64,000 nucleotides of DNA from Tepidicaulis sp002389665 (GTDB lineage Bacteria > Pseudomonadota > Alphaproteobacteria > Parvibaculales > Parvibaculaceae): positions 2,294,001-2,358,000 of the forward strand of contig NZ_OZ244942.1 in the NCBI RefSeq assembly GCF_965222285.1, in the 5' to 3' direction. Numbering within the stretch: the stretch's first letter is position 1; the number at the start of each line of letters is the position of its first letter. The notes beneath the pieces are model-generated. The model had not been told where the DNA came from and made no database searches. It was given only the letters and a program-made list of their open reading frames with translations. The position numbers and the translations under genes are program-made. This document shows positions 40,496 through 48,064 of this stretch, piece after piece.

Positions 40496-41593
40496 ATGGG
40501 GTTCAAATGCGGAATTGTGGGCCTTCCCAATGTCGGTAAGTCCACGCTGTTCAATGCCCTGACCCAGACCGCCGCCGCCCAGGCGGAAAACTACCCCTTC
40601 TGCACGATCGAGCCGAATGTGGGCGAGGTAGCGGTGCCGGACCCCCGCCTCACTGAGATCGCAGGCATTGCCGGATCGAAGGAAATCATCCCGACGCGGC
40701 TGACCTTCGTCGACATTGCCGGTCTCGTGCGCGGCGCCTCACAAGGTGAAGGGCTGGGCAATCAGTTCCTTGCTCATATCCGCGAGGTGGACGCCATTGC
40801 CTATGTGCTGCGCTGCTTTGAGGATGAAGACATCACTCATGTGGAAGGCAAGATCGACCCGCTCGCCGATGCCGACACGGTGGAAACGGAACTGATGCTT
40901 GCCGATCTCGACAGTCTGGAAAAGCGCATTCCGAACCTGGAAAAGAAAATCCGCGGCCAGGACAAGGAAGCAAAACTCCAGCTCGATCTCGTCAACCGCG
41001 CCCTCGCCCTCCTGCGCGAAGGTAAGCCTGCACGGCTGCTGGAAGTGAAAGACGAAGAAAAACGCGCCTTCAAAGGCCTGCAGCTTCTCACCTCCAAACC
41101 CACGCTTTACGTGTGCAACGTCGATGAAGGCTCAGCCGCGACGGGCAATTCCTTTTCGGAGACGGTGAAGAAACGCGCGGAAGCAGAAGGCGCCGAATGC
41201 GTCATCATTTCCGCCAAGATCGAAGCCGAGCTTTCCCAGCTTGAAGATGAAGAGCGCCAGGAATATCTCGCCGAGCTCGATCTTGCCGAAGCCGGGCTCG
41301 ACCGGCTGATCCGCGCCGGCTATTCCCTGCTCGACCTCATTACCTATTTCACCGCCGGGCCGAAGGAAACCCGCGCCTGGACGATCCAGAAAAACACCAA
41401 AGCGCCGCAAGCCGCCGGTGTCATTCATACGGATTTCGAAAAAGGCTTCATCCGGGCCGAGACGATCGCCTTTGACGACTATGTCACGCTGAAAGGCGAA
41501 CAAGGCGCGAAGGATGCCGGCAAGATGCGCCTTGAAGGCAAAGACTATGTCGTCCTTGACGGCGACATCATGCATTTCCGCTTCGCAAATTAG
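40496..41593 (+). CDS. ychF: Redox-regulated ATPase YchF (OLA1 family)
   Basis: YchF is an Obg-like P-loop protein that hydrolyses ATP rather than GTP and binds ribosomes. The 365 residues show the Walker A CGIVGLPNVGKSTLFNALT, the switch region AENYPFCTIEPNVGEV, the G3-like FVDIAGLVRGASQGEGLGN and the family NxxE-type CNVDEG in place of NKxD, which explains the ATP preference. A coiled coil sits near residues 125-200, and a TGS domain ends the protein. AAAGGAG precedes ATG 40496. Confidence 0.97.
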   Translation: MGFKCGIVGLPNVGKSTLFNALTQTAAAQAENYPFCTIEPNVGEVAVPDPRLTEIAGIAGSKEIIPTRLTFVDIAGLVRGASQGEGLGNQFLAHIREVDAIAYVLRCFEDEDITHVEGKIDPLADADTVETELMLADLDSLEKRIPNLEKKIRGQDKEAKLQLDLVNRALALLREGKPARLLEVKDEEKRAFKGLQLLTSKPTLYVCNVDEGSAATGNSFSETVKKRAEAEGAECVIISAKIEAELSQLEDEERQEYLAELDLAEAGLDRLIRAGYSLLDLITYFTAGPKETRAWTIQKNTKAPQAAGVIHTDFEKGFIRAETIAFDDYVTLKGEQGAKDAGKMRLEGKDYVVLDGDIMHFRFAN

Positions 41594-41605
41594 AAGCGGC
41601 ACACC

Positions 41606-41968
41606 TCAGGCCAAGGCATTCGCCTCTTCCGGCGCGCAGCCGAATTTCAACAGATTGCCGTGCGGGTCATGAACATAAAACTCCTTCATGTTCCAGGGCC
41701 GCACGGCGAAATCGCTCAGCCGCTCCACACCGCGCTTTAAAAATTCCTCGTAAAGCGCCGGCACCTCCCCGCCCCTGATATAGCAGGACGTGTTCTCGGC
41801 AATGTGGCGCTCCGTGCAGGCCCAGAAATGTATCTCGATCTCGCCGCGCTGGGCGATCACATAATCGCCGTACCGATCGACCTTGCAACCAAGCTGATCG
41901 GCATAAAAAGCCGCCGTCTCATCGAGATCGAGCGAGGCAAGAACCGGAATTGCACGGGCATAGTCCAT
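41606..41968 (-). CDS. VOC-superfamily (glyoxalase/bleomycin-resistance) protein
   Basis: The 120-residue protein has a beta-alpha-beta-beta-beta module: YARAIPVLASLDLDETAAFY, IEIHFWACTERHIAENTSCY, then EFYVHDPHGNLLKFGC. His in the second strand and Glu or Asp near the end could bind a metal. Sequences of this type are often called bleomycin-resistance-like, but a drug-binding role is a guess. It is convergent with ychF and lies 105 bases from the divergent MaoC gene. Confidence 0.85.
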   Translation of the reverse strand: MDYARAIPVLASLDLDETAAFYADQLGCKVDRYGDYVIAQRGEIEIHFWACTERHIAENTSCYIRGGEVPALYEEFLKRGVERLSDFAVRPWNMKEFYVHDPHGNLLKFGCAPEEANALA

Positions 41969-42073
41969 ATCTGATCACCTGATTTGGGGCGCGGGGGTTT
42001 TCGCGCCCTGCCGCATCTGTATTCTGAACGATAAGAAAAGAGGCAAAGCCCCACAAGAACAGGGACGCATTTT

Positions 42074-42547
42074 ATGGCAGATCCGCATTATGACTGGGAG
42101 GACCTGACGCCCGGCTTCACCTTCACGACGAAAAGCCGGCACGTCTCCAAGGAAGAAATCATCGAATTCGCCAGCGAGTACGACCCGCAGCCTTTTCATC
42201 TGGATGAAGAGGCGGCGAAAGACTCGATCCTGGGCGGGCTCTGCGCGTCGGGCTGGCATAGCTGCTGTATCGCCATGCGCCTCGTTGCCGATGATTTCTA
42301 TCCCCATTGCACGCCCTTGGGCTCGCCCGGCATTGAGGAAACCCGCTGGAAGCGTCCGCTCTTTGCCGGCGAAAGCGTCTCCGTCACGCTGGAGGTCACC
42401 GAAAGCCGCGCCTCCAAAAGCCGCCCGGCGCTCGGCCTGACGCGCTTCCTCTGGACCATGAAAAACAAGGCCGACGACGTCATTATGACATCGGACTGCT
42501 GGGTGATGCTCGCCCGCCGCCCCAATGAAAAAAAAGGAGCGGCATGA
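42074..42547 (+). CDS. MaoC-like hot-dog-fold dehydratase
   Basis: This 157-residue hot-dog protein has the hydratase signature region EYDPQPFHLDEEAAKDS followed by GGLCASGWHSCCIAMRL. In MaoC-type (R)-specific enoyl-CoA hydratases, the Asp and His of this motif are catalytic. The C-terminal half has the strand RWKRPLFAGESVSVTLEV. Its stop overlaps the next MaoC gene, with which it shares the YDPQPFHLDEEAA segment. The two proteins probably form a pair, perhaps a heterodimer. Confidence 0.9.
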   Translation: MADPHYDWEDLTPGFTFTTKSRHVSKEEIIEFASEYDPQPFHLDEEAAKDSILGGLCASGWHSCCIAMRLVADDFYPHCTPLGSPGIEETRWKRPLFAGESVSVTLEVTESRASKSRPALGLTRFLWTMKNKADDVIMTSDCWVMLARRPNEKKGAA

Positions 42548-43050
42548 TGGCTTGGTTCGAGGATATTGAAACCGGCACGGTGAGCGAGCTCGGCTCCTAC
42601 ACCTTCACGAAAGAGGCAATCATCGCCTTTGCCGAAAAATACGACCCGCAGCCCTTTCATCTCGATGAAGAGGCTGCCGCCAAAACCCATTTCGGCGGGC
42701 TCGTCGCCTCGGGCTGGCACACAGCGGCCATCTGGATGAAACTGATGATCGCCGCGCGCCAGAACGCCCCGGAAGAGAGGGTGGAACCGGCACCGGACGG
42801 GCGCCCTGCCCCTAAAGGCGGGCCTTCGCCCGGCTTTCTCGACATGAAATGGCTGAAACCCGTGCGTCCCGGCGATAAGCTCACCTATCGCAGCACCGTG
42901 ATCGAAAAAATCGATCTGAAAAGCCGGCCCTTGCTCGGCATCGTGCGCGCGCGCAATGAAGGCATCAATCAGGATGGCGAGCTCGTCTTTTCCTTTATCG
43001 GTCAGGGCCTGATCGAGCGGCGCGAACCATATCAGGGAGGAAGCACATGA
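42544..43050 (+). CDS. Second MaoC-like hot-dog-fold dehydratase
   Basis: The 168-residue protein shares YDPQPFHLDEEAA and GGLVASGWHTAA with the gene before it, so the pair likely arose by tandem duplication. The middle carries a Pro/Gly-rich insert (EPAPDGRPAPKGGPSP), and WLKPVRPGDKLTYRSTV is the usual hot-dog strand. The Asp and His of the first motif are kept. Its stop overlaps the start of the dienelactone hydrolase gene. Confidence 0.9.
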   Translation: MMAWFEDIETGTVSELGSYTFTKEAIIAFAEKYDPQPFHLDEEAAAKTHFGGLVASGWHTAAIWMKLMIAARQNAPEERVEPAPDGRPAPKGGPSPGFLDMKWLKPVRPGDKLTYRSTVIEKIDLKSRPLLGIVRARNEGINQDGELVFSFIGQGLIERREPYQGGST

Positions 43051-43724
43051 CACATAAAGGCAGCATGAGCGCAATCAAGGGATCGGGCGGCGACGAACTG
43101 GCCGCTTATTTCGTAGAAGCGGAAGGCACGCGCAAAGGCGGGCTCGTTCTCATTCAGGAAATTTTCGGCGTCACCGATCACATCAAAGAGCTATGCGACG
43201 GGTTTGCCGCCGACGGCTACGATGTCATCGCCCCCTCCATGTATGACCGCGATTACAAGAACTGGCAGGCCGAATACACCGAAGAAGGCATGCAGCAATC
43301 GATCAAGCTGGCGCAGGGGACGGGCCTGACTTACGCCAAGGGCGATGTGCAGGCGGCCATCGATTTCCTGAAAGCGCGCGGCAATGAGCGCGTGCACATC
43401 ACCGGCTATTGCTATGGCGGGTCCGTCGCCTGGTTCGCCGCCTGCAATTGCGAGGGCCTGACCTCGGCTGTGGGTTATTACGGCCGGCTCATCATGGAAA
43501 TGGACACGCAAAAGCCGCGCTGCCCTACCATGCTGCATTTCGGCGAGAAGGATAAATCGATCCCTATCGACTGGGTGCGCAAGTTCAAGGAAGAACGCCC
43601 CGACATCACCGTGCATATCTATGATGCCGATCACGGCTTCAACTCGGACCGGCGTCAACACTATGACCCCGAGGCCACGAAGCTGGCGCGGGAGCGCACG
43701 CTGGACTGGTTCGAGAAAGCGTGA
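43047..43724 (+). CDS. Dienelactone hydrolase family protein
   Basis: This 225-residue alpha/beta hydrolase has VLIQEIFGVTDHIKELCDGF, the nucleophile motif VHITGYCYGGSVAWF with Cys instead of Ser, typical of dienelactone hydrolases, and the catalytic Asp and His in YDADHGFNSD near the end. It hydrolyses lactone or ester substrates, and the natural one is unknown. It is translationally linked to the two MaoC genes, suggesting a shared catabolic path. Confidence 0.9.
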   Translation: MTHKGSMSAIKGSGGDELAAYFVEAEGTRKGGLVLIQEIFGVTDHIKELCDGFAADGYDVIAPSMYDRDYKNWQAEYTEEGMQQSIKLAQGTGLTYAKGDVQAAIDFLKARGNERVHITGYCYGGSVAWFAACNCEGLTSAVGYYGRLIMEMDTQKPRCPTMLHFGEKDKSIPIDWVRKFKEERPDITVHIYDADHGFNSDRRQHYDPEATKLARERTLDWFEKA

Positions 43725-43735
43725 GTGTCTTCAAG

Positions 43736-43824
43736 GCGTCACCCTCGGGCTTAATCCGAGGGTCTATCAGGCTGCGCAACATGCCGCAGCGTTAAATAGA
43801 CCCCGCTCAGAGGCCGGGGTGACG
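43736..43824. repeat. Dispersed inverted repeat (GTCACCC-type), copy 1
   Basis: The element opens with GCGTCACCC and closes with GGGTGACGC, an exact inverted pair. Its two halves are the unit GTCACCC-CGGGCTT-CCGAGGGTC in opposite directions. The same unit recurs at 53814-53912. It lies between the convergent hydrolase and aldolase genes and could form a hairpin in either transcript. Such short palindromes are common in alphaproteobacterial intergenic DNA. Confidence 0.7.
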
Positions 43825-43879
43825 CTGAATTTGACGCAAGGCAATGCCTCCGCCTCCACACGCCTAACTCAGAAAAACC

Positions 43880-44557
43880 TCAATCCAGCTGCTTGCCGTA
43901 GGATTTGAATTTTTCGATCACCCGGACCATTTCATCCTCGGCAAGCAGCGGCGGCTCGCCAAGCTCGCAGGCAATCACATAATGGCGGGCGAGATTTTCC
44001 ACTTCCTCGGCAAGCTCCAGCGCTTTTTCGAGGCTGGGCCCGCAGGCGATCTGGCCGTGATGACCGAGAAGGCAGGCCTTGCGCCCCTCAAGCGCGGCAA
44101 GCGCATGGGCGGCAAGCTCCTCCGTCCCGAATGTCGCATAAGGCGCGCAGCGGATATCCGCCCCGCCCGCCACCGCCACCATGTAATGAAAGGGCGGGAT
44201 GCCTTTTTCATGCACGGCCAGCGCCGTCGCATAAGCTGAGTGCGTGTGGACGATGGCCCGAATATCGGGCCGCGCGCGATAAATCGCGCAGTGAAAATGC
44301 CATTCCGATGATGGCAGCCGCCGGCCCGACAGCACCTCGCCGTCAAGCGACAGCGGCACGATATCGCCCGGAAGAAGATCGGGATAAGCCATACCCGTCG
44401 GCGTAATGAGCACTTGGGAGATATCATCCATGTCAAAGCGCACGGAGACATTGCCCGAGCGGCCGGGCGAGAGCCCCGAACCCGACATGGCGAGCGCCGT
44501 GTCGATCACCGATTGGCGCGCCCATTCTTCGTCCATGGCAAGGCTGAGATCGCTCAT
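43880..44557 (-). CDS. Class II aldolase, Ald2/fuculose-phosphate aldolase type
   Basis: The 225-residue zinc aldolase has the metal ligands in HTHSAYATAL (two His) and LGHHGQIACG, and the catalytic Glu in LPSSEWHFHCAI. The protein resembles FucA and the Ald2 enzyme of the dihydroxyacetone-phosphate shunt more than MtnB dehydratase, which shares the fold. Its ATG overlaps the mtnA stop. The pairing predicts cleavage of 5-methylthioribulose-1-phosphate, or of 5-deoxyribulose-1-phosphate, into dihydroxyacetone phosphate and an aldehyde. Simple MtnB activity is the main alternative. Confidence 0.85.
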   Translation of the reverse strand: MSDLSLAMDEEWARQSVIDTALAMSGSGLSPGRSGNVSVRFDMDDISQVLITPTGMAYPDLLPGDIVPLSLDGEVLSGRRLPSSEWHFHCAIYRARPDIRAIVHTHSAYATALAVHEKGIPPFHYMVAVAGGADIRCAPYATFGTEELAAHALAALEGRKACLLGHHGQIACGPSLEKALELAEEVENLARHYVIACELGEPPLLAEDEMVRVIEKFKSYGKQLD

Positions 44558-45657
44558 GAGGCTTCGCGCGCCCTTTCCGGATAAAGCGAGAGGAGCCCCT
44601 CACGGCTTGCATCGCACAGCCCGCGCTCGGTCACAAAACCGCTGACGAGGCGCGCGGGCGTTACATCGAAGCCGTAATTCGCCGCGGGGCTGCCGGGCGC
44701 GGCGATATCGACTTCCACCACCTCCCCGCCCGGAATGCGCCCGGCCATGGCCGTCACCTCGCGCCCATCCCGCTCTTCGATGGGGATATCGCGCAATCCG
44801 TCTTCAAGCGACCAGTCGATGGTGGAATGCGGCAGCGCTACATAGAAGGGCACGCCATTGTCAGCAGCGGCCAGCGCCTTCAGATAGGTGCCGATCTTGT
44901 TCGCCACATCGCCCGTCGCCGTCGTGCGGTCGGTGCCGACAATGCAGAAATCCACCTTGCCCTTCTGCATCAAATGCCCGCCCGCATTATCGACGATGAT
45001 TGTATGCGGCACGCCTTCCTGGCCAAGCTCGAAAGCGGTCAGAAAAGCACCCTGATTGCGCGGGCGTGTTTCATCCACCCAGACATGGACGGGAATTCCT
45101 TCATGGCAAGCCTGATAGATGGGCGAGGTCGCGGTGCCCCAATCGATGCAGGCAAGCCAGCCCGCATTGCAATGGGTAAGAATATTGACGGGCGCGCCGT
45201 CTTTCTTTTCGGCAAGCGCGCGGATGATCTCCAGCCCATGCGCGCCGATGAGGCGGCAGGTTTCCACATCCTCATCGCAGATTTGCGCGGCCCGATCATA
45301 GGCCAGATCGAGCCTGTCCGAAGGACTTGCCGCGCCGAGGCGCGCTTTCATGTCATTGAGCGCCCAGTGAAGATTGACCGCCGTCGGGCGCGTTGCGCCG
45401 AGCACTGCAACAGCCTCTTCCAGCGAGGCATCGCTTGCATCCTCGCGCATGGCAAGCGCCACGCCGTAAGCGGCCGTCGCCCCGATCAGCGGCGCGCCGC
45501 GCACGGCCATCTGCGAGATCGCCTGTGCCGCGTCTTCCATGCTGCGCAGCGCCGCCACCTCGAAAAGATGCGGCAGCTTCGTCTGGTCGATGATTTCCAC
45601 CGACCAGCCATCCGCGCCGACCCAGATGGTCCGCATGGGGCGCCCGTCGATCCTCAT
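44554..45657 (-). CDS. mtnA: S-methyl-5-thioribose-1-phosphate isomerase
   Basis: MtnA converts methylthioribose-1-phosphate to methylthioribulose-1-phosphate. The 367-residue protein has MAVRGAPLIGATAAYGVALA, the catalytic Cys in ILTHCNAGWLAC, and the catalytic Asp in CIVGTDRTTATGDVANK with the following GTYLKALAA. It begins at the ATG directly after the apt TGA, and its own stop overlaps the aldolase start, so three genes are tightly coupled. Confidence 0.95.
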   Translation of the reverse strand: MRIDGRPMRTIWVGADGWSVEIIDQTKLPHLFEVAALRSMEDAAQAISQMAVRGAPLIGATAAYGVALAMREDASDASLEEAVAVLGATRPTAVNLHWALNDMKARLGAASPSDRLDLAYDRAAQICDEDVETCRLIGAHGLEIIRALAEKKDGAPVNILTHCNAGWLACIDWGTATSPIYQACHEGIPVHVWVDETRPRNQGAFLTAFELGQEGVPHTIIVDNAGGHLMQKGKVDFCIVGTDRTTATGDVANKIGTYLKALAAADNGVPFYVALPHSTIDWSLEDGLRDIPIEERDGREVTAMAGRIPGGEVVEVDIAAPGSPAANYGFDVTPARLVSGFVTERGLCDASREGLLSLYPERAREAS

Positions 45658-46185
45658 TCAGTCTCCTTCAAAACTGCAAAGCGACAGCACTTCGATATCG
45701 TATGCCTCAAGACGTGAACGTCCGCCAAGGTCGGGAAGTTCGATCACGAAACTGGCGCCGAGCACATTGCCCCCCGCCCGGCCGATCAGCTTGACCGCCG
45801 CTTCCGCCGTGCCGCCCGTGGCGATGAGATCGTCGACAAGCAGCACCCGTGCGCCGTCGAAAACCGCATCCTTGTGGATTTCCACCTTGTCGGTACCGTA
45901 TTCCAGCTCATATTCTTGGCTGATCGTCTCGGAAGGCAGCTTGCCCTTCTTACGCACCGGAATGAAGCCTTTGCCGAGCTGGTGCGCCACCGCCCCGCCG
46001 AGAATGAAGCCGCGCGCCTCGATCCCCGCCACGAGATCGATCGCATCGCCCACATGAAGCTGCACCAGCGCGTCCACCGCCTTGCGGAACCCGCGTGCGT
46101 CGGAAAGCAGCGTCGTTACGTCCCGGAAAAGAATACCCGGCTTCGGATAATCGGGAATGGTGCGGATATAGTCTTTCACGTCCAT
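45658..46185 (-). CDS. apt: Adenine phosphoribosyltransferase
   Basis: Apt salvages adenine with PRPP to AMP. The 175-residue protein begins DVKDYIRTIPDYPKPGILF and has the family loop ARGFILGGAVAHQLGKGF and the PRPP motif ARVLLVDDLIATGGTAEAA. Between mtnP, which releases adenine from methylthioadenosine, and mtnA, which uses the sugar, it recovers the base. mtnP ends 22 bases upstream. Confidence 0.96.
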   Translation of the reverse strand: MDVKDYIRTIPDYPKPGILFRDVTTLLSDARGFRKAVDALVQLHVGDAIDLVAGIEARGFILGGAVAHQLGKGFIPVRKKGKLPSETISQEYELEYGTDKVEIHKDAVFDGARVLLVDDLIATGGTAEAAVKLIGRAGGNVLGASFVIELPDLGGRSRLEAYDIEVLSLCSFEGD

Positions 46186-46207
46186 CGTCTAAGGCCCCTC
46201 GGCTTTC

Positions 46208-47086
46208 TTATCTGTTCAGAACGCGGCCAGCCACCGCTTCCAGTTTTTTCATCAGCGCCGCATCGCGCGCCTCGGGCGGCGTGATGATGGCGAAATCCAG
46301 CACCTTGTCGAAACCCATCGGGCACGGTGCGCGCTCGCCCGGTCCGATCTGACCGACGATATGCTTGAGCATGTCCTGCGCCTTTTCCGCGTTCTGCCGC
46401 AGCACCTCGACCACATGGGTCACCGAGACATCGGGCTCGTCATCATGCCAGCAATCATAATCGGTCACCATGGCGACGGTTGCGTAATTGATCTCCGCTT
46501 CCCGGGCGAGTTTCGCTTCGGGCATGTTCGTCATGCCGATCACAGAGCAGCCCCAGGAGCGGTAAAGATGGCTCTCCGCGCGCGAGGAAAATTGCGGGCC
46601 TTCCATGACGATATAGGTGCCGCCGCGCTTATGGGCGATGCCAAGCTCCTTGCAGGCCTTTTCCGCATAATCACCAAGGCGCGGACAGACCGGATCGGCC
46701 ATGGAAACATGGGCAACGCAGCCCGGCCCGAAAAAGCTTTTCTCGCGGGCAAAGGTGCGATCGATGAACTGATCGACAATGGCGAAGGAGCCTGGCGGCA
46801 AATCCTCGCGCAGCGAGCCCACGGCGGAAACGGAAAGAATATCCGTCACCCCTGCCCGCTTCAGCGCATCGATATTCGCCCGGTAATTGATGGAGGACGG
46901 CGTCTGCCGGTGGCCGCGCCCGTGCCGGGGCAGAAACACCATGTCCACGCCGCCGAGCGTGCCCATGCGCAGCTCGTCCGAAGGCGCGCCGAAGGAGCTT
47001 TCCACCTTCTCCCAGCGGGCATTTTCAAGCCCTGGAAGATCATAGACCCCGCTGCCGCCGATTACGCCGAGAACCGTCTTTGCCAT
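46208..47086 (-). CDS. mtnP: S-methyl-5'-thioadenosine phosphorylase
   Basis: MtnP splits 5'-methylthioadenosine, a by-product of polyamine and other SAM-dependent synthesis, into adenine and methylthioribose-1-phosphate. The 292 residues include LGVIGGSGVYDLPGL, the phosphate site RHGRGHRQTPSSINYRAN, VSAVGSLREDLPPG, and EGPQFSSRAESHLYRS plus MTNMPEAKLAREAEI, where the Met contacts the methylthio group. Mono-functional inosine or 5'-deoxyadenosine use is possible but less likely. Confidence 0.95.
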   Translation of the reverse strand: MAKTVLGVIGGSGVYDLPGLENARWEKVESSFGAPSDELRMGTLGGVDMVFLPRHGRGHRQTPSSINYRANIDALKRAGVTDILSVSAVGSLREDLPPGSFAIVDQFIDRTFAREKSFFGPGCVAHVSMADPVCPRLGDYAEKACKELGIAHKRGGTYIVMEGPQFSSRAESHLYRSWGCSVIGMTNMPEAKLAREAEINYATVAMVTDYDCWHDDEPDVSVTHVVEVLRQNAEKAQDMLKHIVGQIGPGERAPCPMGFDKVLDFAIITPPEARDAALMKKLEAVAGRVLNR

Positions 47087-47157
47087 GCGCGCGCCTTTCC
47101 TGGAGATTTCCGCCCAAACCCGGGCGCGAACCTATCAAAAATGAGAGGGATGACCAT

Positions 47158-47184
47158 AAAAAAGGGCCCCTCAGGGGCCCTTTT
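47158..47184 (-). terminator. Strong bidirectional terminator after petC
   Basis: GGGCCCCT and AGGGGCCC form a perfect palindrome (47164-47180) around one base, flanked by six A residues on one side and four T residues on the other. Read on the minus strand it ends petC transcription in a T6 tract. This separates petABC from mtnP, which probably has its own promoter. Confidence 0.9.
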
Positions 47185-47206
47185 CAACGCGTATGGAACG
47201 CGAGTA

Positions 47207-48046
47207 TCAGTGCTTGTCGGCCCAGAGCTTACGGCCGGCGAAGTAAAGCAGGCCTGCCAGAACCGCCAGGAAGACCATCACCTGGAAGCCGAGCTCGTGG
47301 CGCGCTTCCAGCTTCGGCTCGGAAGCCCAGGTCAGGAAGGCCGCCACGTCGCGGGCATACTGATCGACCGTCATGGGCGTGCCGTCTTCATATTCGACAA
47401 TTTCGTCGAACAGCGGGTTCGCCATGGCAATCTGATGGCCGCCGAAATAGGCGTTATAATTCATGCCAGGTGACATCGGGAAACCCTGCGGAGCTTCTTC
47501 ATAGCCCGTGAGCAGCGAATAGATGTAATCGGCGCCGCCGGAACGGGCTTTCACGATCACCGAGAAATCCGGCGGATAGGCGCCGCCATTGGCCGCGCGG
47601 GCGGCGTTCTCATTCGGGAAAGGCGCCGGCATCGGATCTTTCGGCTCGCGCGCGCGGGTGAACATGTCGCCATATTCATCCGGGCCGTCCTCGATCTCAT
47701 ATTCGGCTGCGAGTGCCTTTACCTGTGCCTCGGAAAATTCCGGCCCGCCTTCTTGGGCAAGGTTGCGGAAATTGACGAGGTTCATGGAATGGCAAGCTGC
47801 GCAGACTTCCTTATAGACCTTGTAACCGCGGCGCAGCTGGCTGCGGTCGAACGTGCCGAACGGCGCATCGAAAGACCATTCGGCATGTTTCAGCTCGATA
47901 TCGCCGCCGGCGGCCTTCGCCGGCACGCTGGCAAGAAACATCATGCCAAGAGCCGTGATCGCCGCCGTCGCAATATAGGGTGCCACGCGCGACAAGCGCG
48001 TGAACACACAAGGACGGGAGGCTTGGTTCAGAGCTTCGTTTTTCAT
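47207..48046 (-). CDS. petC: Cytochrome c1, bc1 complex subunit
   Basis: Cytochrome c1 passes electrons from the Rieske protein to cytochrome c. ATG 48046 gives 279 residues. A signal sequence ends near VPAKAAGG. The haem site is VCAACHSMNLVNFRNLA (CxxCH), and PMPAPFPNENAARAANGGAYP and the axial Met region PMSPGMNYNAYFGGH follow. A C-terminal membrane anchor near residues 252-270 (VMVFLAVLAGLLYFAG) holds it. ATG 48046 has TGAGGG six bases upstream, better than ATG 48052. Confidence 0.96.
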   Translation of the reverse strand: MKNEALNQASRPCVFTRLSRVAPYIATAAITALGMMFLASVPAKAAGGDIELKHAEWSFDAPFGTFDRSQLRRGYKVYKEVCAACHSMNLVNFRNLAQEGGPEFSEAQVKALAAEYEIEDGPDEYGDMFTRAREPKDPMPAPFPNENAARAANGGAYPPDFSVIVKARSGGADYIYSLLTGYEEAPQGFPMSPGMNYNAYFGGHQIAMANPLFDEIVEYEDGTPMTVDQYARDVAAFLTWASEPKLEARHELGFQVMVFLAVLAGLLYFAGRKLWADKH

Positions 48047-48064
48047 GATCATCCCTCAGCCCCC

